A stretch of DNA of 63,198 nucleotides from a virus. The stretch is from positions 1 to 63,198 of the IMG/VR virus record IMGVR_UViG_3300020473_000028. One strand, written 5' to 3'. The notes under the pieces are model-generated. The model did no database searches. It worked only from the letters and a program-made list of their open reading frames with translations, and had not been told where the DNA came from. Of this stretch, positions 43,801-49,800 are shown piece after piece. The number at the start of each line of letters is the position of its first letter. Within the stretch, counting starts at the first letter, position 1. A program made the translations under genes and the position numbers.

Positions 43801-46800
43801 GCAAAATCGAAGATAAACTCATTTCTATTCCATTGAGTTTGACCAGAAAGGTAAATATCACCAGAATTATCAGTATTAACTGAATGAACAGTTATACCTT
43901 CAATACGGTTTTGATTAAATTCATTAGTTGTATGATTCTTAATAATACCATTATATCCAATCTTAACTGAATCTACAGTTTTAACACCAGTTGTACTATT
44001 GTCTCTACTAAATGCAACATTTAAATCTCCAAATATATCGATAGAACTCCTATCTGCCATAGTGATATCTCTACCAGGAGCAACATAACGATAATTCCAA
44101 ATTATACTACCAGTTCTACTAACTTTACAAACCCAGAAACTATCTTTCTGTGTAGGATCAGACTTAAATCTTAATGAAGCAGAAATATAGCACTCATTAA
44201 ATTCATCAAAGACAAGACTACCATCAACTAATGAATATACAGATGTACTGTACTCTTTAATAAAGTCTATATTAATTGCACTTGTAGTTAAAGTTGCTTT
44301 ACCAAATGCAAGATTAACATCGGTAGTAGCTTGATTTAACGCCACTTCCATTAGGAAGTATAATTCTGTAGCTCCCTCAGTGGTTGTTATAACCTTCATA
44401 TCTACAATCTTTTCAGATTTACTAGTAGATACAAGCTTTCTCTTAATAGCAAAATTACCAGTACTATCAATAGATGCTAAAAATGCATCATATGGGTTAC
44501 TGGAATTTGTATTAGTATAACCACCAATAATGAAACGAGTATCACTCCATTTTTGAATTGCGGATACATGGTCAGCACGAGTAGCACCAGAGATACCAGC
44601 ATATCCTTTCTGGAATTGTAATCCAGCACTTAATCCATTTTCTGCCTGAGTATACTTAGCAAGTATAACATCTGGATTATATGCATCAAGTAAATTGGAA
44701 TTTGGCTTATTATTACCAACTACCCAAACATCAAGACCATCTACAAAAAGTTTTTGGAACTCTGTATAGTATTGTCCATCAGTACTTTCTAAAGTATTTT
44801 CCCACTCTTTAACACCTGTAGCAGATAATTTAGCAACAAAACCTACTGTATTTCCAACAGCATCCTTTGTTTTACCACAAATAAAGATCTCCTTATTATC
44901 ACTAACGTGAGTATCATTAATTTTAACATAATTCTGATTTTCGAGTTTAGAAATATAATAATCTGCTTTCTTAAAGACCTGTGGATGAGATAATATAACA
45001 CGAGGATTGGATGTATATCCAGAACCAGAATTTAAAATATTAACTTGATCAATAGCACCAACAGTTGATACAACTGCTTCTAATTTTCCAGAAGTACCAT
45101 CACCATCAATTGTAATAGTTGGTGGAATATCTGTATTGTATCCAGAACCTCTTTGGTCAATAACAATCTCTTCTATACCTTTATATTGACGAACTACAAA
45201 CGTTTTGTTTGTATTCTGCATTATAGGAGTATAATCTATGTAAACAACATCACCAGCAACTAGATTATGAGGATCTGCTGTCTGTAAAACACCGTAATTA
45301 GAACCACTAATATTCTCAAACTCATATGAAGCAACTGATTCACCCTTAATTTTTGAAATACGAGCAGATACACCAGCTCCATCAGTATCGGTATTATCAA
45401 ATATTAATCTATCATCTACCTGATAGTTCTTACCTGTGTTCTCAACAGTAAATCCAGTAACAGAAGCATCTTCAAATTTAGTTGTTGTTTCAACTTCAAT
45501 ATCAACTTTAGAGTCAAATTTAACTTTAGGGAAGTAATCAAATAACTGTAAAGGTGACTCCTCAAACATTTGATCAGGGTCAGCAGTCTCTTCTGGACCT
45601 ATAATTCCATCTCTATTCTCATCTTCCACTTCAAACAACAAGATCTCACCATCTTCAGTTGTTAAAGCAGCAGTAGAAGCATTAGGTGTTCTTTCAACAT
45701 CAATATCAACATTCTCATAAGGGTCTCTGTAACGTACAACTCCAGTTGGTATATTCTGCTGAATTGCATTTGAACTAAGGTTCCAAGAATCAACAACTGA
45801 GTTGAAACTTGGTCCTATAACATATGGGAAAAGTGGACTACCTAAATCAGTAGCATCAATAGTAACGAAATAAGCATAAGCACCATCAGGGAAATCAGGA
45901 GTCTTACAAAAACGACCATTATACTGGTCTAAGTCACCTAATCCAAAACTATACTCATAGTCTTCTACAAAATTACCAGCAGGTTCCTCTGTTAATAATG
46001 GACCAGCAGTTCTATTTGGAGTTGGATTAGTAGTATCATCATAAACCAATTCATCCCTTAATTTGTAAGAAGTTCTAAGTCTTACGATAGCAGAACTCTG
46101 GTCAGTAGGATCATTATATCCATAAGGACCATAAATTGGGTTACCATCAAAAGCCCAACCTATAATTGGAGAGTGAGTTAACTGCTCTTCTTGTTCGAGA
46201 ATATTTCCTGTGCCAATTTCTTCATAAAGGTTATCTCCAAGAATATATCTCATCCTTTGAGGATTGGATAGGTGAGCATACTCACCACCATACTCATTAT
46301 TGTAACCAGTAAATACAGAACCTTTAGCAGTATCAAACTGTGAAGTTGCTTGAAGGTTATAATTCCATTGGAATACATTTGCAGTGAATGTTGCATTCTG
46401 ACCAACAGAAGTTAGATTGATAATCGTTGTACCCTGAACGTAGTTAATACCTTTGTTAATAATCTCAATATTAGTAACCCTACCAGCATTTTCACCATCA
46501 GTATCAATAGTAGCACGAGCAACAGCACCAAATCCTTCACCTTGAACGGTTACTTCAGGTGCAGTAGTATATCCAGATCCAGCAGAAATGATAGCAATAG
46601 ATATAATTCTACCATCATTAACAATTGCTTGTGCAACAGCACCTTTACCAGAACTTAGTGTTACTGTTGGACTTGAAGTATACTCAACACCACCATTAGT
46701 AATACCAATAGACTGAATAGGTCCACGAACAGATGCAGTACCAGCAGCACCAGTTCCACCACCACCAACAATAGTAATAAGTGGTTGTGAAACGTATCCA

Positions 46801-49800
46801 GAACCACCTTGGTTAATTAGAATACGTGAAACTGACCCTTTAGTGATAATAGCAGTTGCAGCAGCACCAGAACCGCCTCCACCAACGATTGATACCAATG
46901 GAGATGAAGTATATCCAGAACCACCATTAGTTACAGTAATCTCATTAAGAGAACCGTTAACTACAACACTCGCAGTTGCACCTTCTCCACCACCACCTGT
47001 CATAGTAATAGCAGGAGGAGATGCAGCATCATATCCAGATCCAGAATTAGTAATGCTAACATCAGTTACAGCACCAAAGGTTTTTGCTTCGGTTGACTTA
47101 TAAGACCAAATTGATACACCATTAACCCAAGTACCTATCGGACCTGAAGAAATATCATTCTTAGTCGAAATAGTAGTAGGTACTTTAGGGAATCTATTTA
47201 ATTTACGTTGGTTACCTGGAAGTAGAGCAGAACCAGGGAATGGACCTATCTCATAGTTAGGAATACCTGTAGAAGCAACATAAACGTAATCATCATTAAA
47301 GAATGAGTTTTGTATGTTAGTGGTATAAGGACTAACTGCATTATTAACAGCAGAGTTAATAGATTTACCTTTATTAAGGTCAACAGATACTAAAATATTA
47401 CCCTGTGGTATAACAGTAGCAGGTTGAGGTAAATTGTATTGGAAAATAAGATCACTATCCCTAGAAGTTACTAAGAACGTTCCGTTATAGATGATTGGGT
47501 TAGCACCATAAATGGTAACCTGATCTCCAACCAATAAACCATGAGGATTAGTACAAGTTATAGTAGCAGACTGATTATTAACACCACCATAAGTTACAGT
47601 GTCAACATCAATCAACTTTTTGACGTTATACAACCAAGTAGTAAGATCTGGACCAACACCAGTACCACCAAGCTTAGAAACCGTTAATTTATCTCCAGGT
47701 AAGTAATAAGAACCTGTATCTGTCAATGTAGTTTGTTGAGCATCAACAATACCAACAATATTCATTACAACTTCTTGAGGAGTTCCCTTATTAAGGTAAA
47801 CTCTAAAGTTTGATGTTACTTCAGTAGCAGAATCCCAATCTTCAACTATATTATTAACTGAACGAGTACATTCGATAAACTGGTTAAGTGATTTCTCCTT
47901 ATACTGTACAAGTTCTGCATCAGCTCCAGTACCAATTAAAAATTCACCGTTTCTTTCTGGCCAACCGATAGTAGAGTCAACTGTGATAATACCATCAGTA
48001 AAATTCAAAGGCTCTGCAAGTTTAGTCTTATATGGAACTGTAAACGTACCATTAATAGTTTCTTCAGAAAGAACCAATTCATATATTGTTAGTTCTGAAG
48101 TTTTAATAGAAATAAAGTTTTCTACAAGAGCACTTGCTGCTTGAACATTATCATCTGCTATATCTCTATCTTGTATTAATAAAGCATCTTTTATATTATT
48201 AGAATCACCACTAACCAACGTTGCCCGAAGAATTGTATCAATAGACCAAGTAGCATCAGAAGGCTTAATTATTTGGTCTTTTGGATATGAAATGCTTACA
48301 GTTTCACCATATAATAACTTAAAGAGATAAGCAATACTATAAGAAGTACCTTTAGAAGCATAAAAGTCCTTAATAGTCTTAATTGCTGTTCTAACGTCAA
48401 TTTGAGAGTAATCTAGAGAAGGTACATCAGGTAAAAACTGTTCTGTATACTTATCAAGCAATCTCTTGATAAATAACGCATCCAAACATTTAACAGGAGT
48501 ATTTGTAACTGCTGTAGCTGCTACTGTAACATCAGAGAATATTGCATTACCATCTTCAGAATATTCTTTAATACCACTTGCTGCTCTAGCACATCCTTCA
48601 AATTTTGCTTTACTATATCCAGTACCATTTTGATTTACTGTAAATCCAGTAACTTCATTAAGTCCAACTGTAGCAGATGCTTCTGAGGAAGGTGGTTCTT
48701 GAATAAAGATAGTTGGAGGTTCAGTTGCACTATATCCAGAACCAAAATTGGTTATATTAATATCAATAATCTGACCATTGAAAATTGATGCAACAGCAGT
48801 AGCTCCACTACCACCAGCATAATTACCAAGTTGATCTACTCTTTCATCAACAATATAAACTGATGGAACATCTTGATATCCACTACCACCATTTAAAAGT
48901 TCAATATCTGTTACTCTTCCGTCACCATCAACCTTTGTTTGAAGAATTTGTGCTCCTGTTGGATCTACAACAGCAACTCTAGGAGTTCCTGTATATCCTT
49001 GACCAGCATTTAATACCTGAACAGAAGTAATTCTTCCATCTGTTAATACTGCTCTTAATGATGCTCTAATACCATCTTCTTCAGTAGGTTCATCAATATA
49101 AATGTCAGGTACAGTTGTATAACCAATACCACCATTAAGTACAGTTATACCACCATGAACAGAACCGTTAGATATCGTTGGAGGGGCAATTTTACCGCCT
49201 CCAGGTTGCCTAAAGCTAAGTCTAGGTGTGAATGTATATCCACTACCTGAATTAAGTACTTCTAGTCCACTAACAGCACCATTTGTAACAGTTGCTCTAA
49301 TACTTGCTGTTGTAGAACCTGGTTTTGTAGGTGCTTGAACATCTACTAGAGGTGGGTTTGTATCACTATATCCATATCCTCCATCAAGAAGAGAAACACT
49401 CTTAATACCATTAACTAATGCTGTTGCAGCAGCACCAGAACCACTTTCAGACTTAATAGAAACTTTTGGTGGATATTCAAACCTATAGTTACTACCATTA
49501 GTATTTGTAGAAATGCCAGTTAAAGTACCAGCATCATCTATACGTGCATATCCAATAGCACCTGCACCAAAAGAGGGGATTGGTGCTTCAACAGAGTATA
49601 ATGATAAAAATCTACCATTTAAAGGTGCTTCTTTAAATATAAACTGATTCCCATCAATAAAGAAGTCTACTTTTGGAATAAGAAGTTCATTATCATAAAT
49701 CGCTAAAACATACTCATCTATAACAGGTTCGTATGAAACACCATTTCTTGTTATAGTAAATTGACGCTTACCTTCACCAAAACTATTAGATAAATTATCA

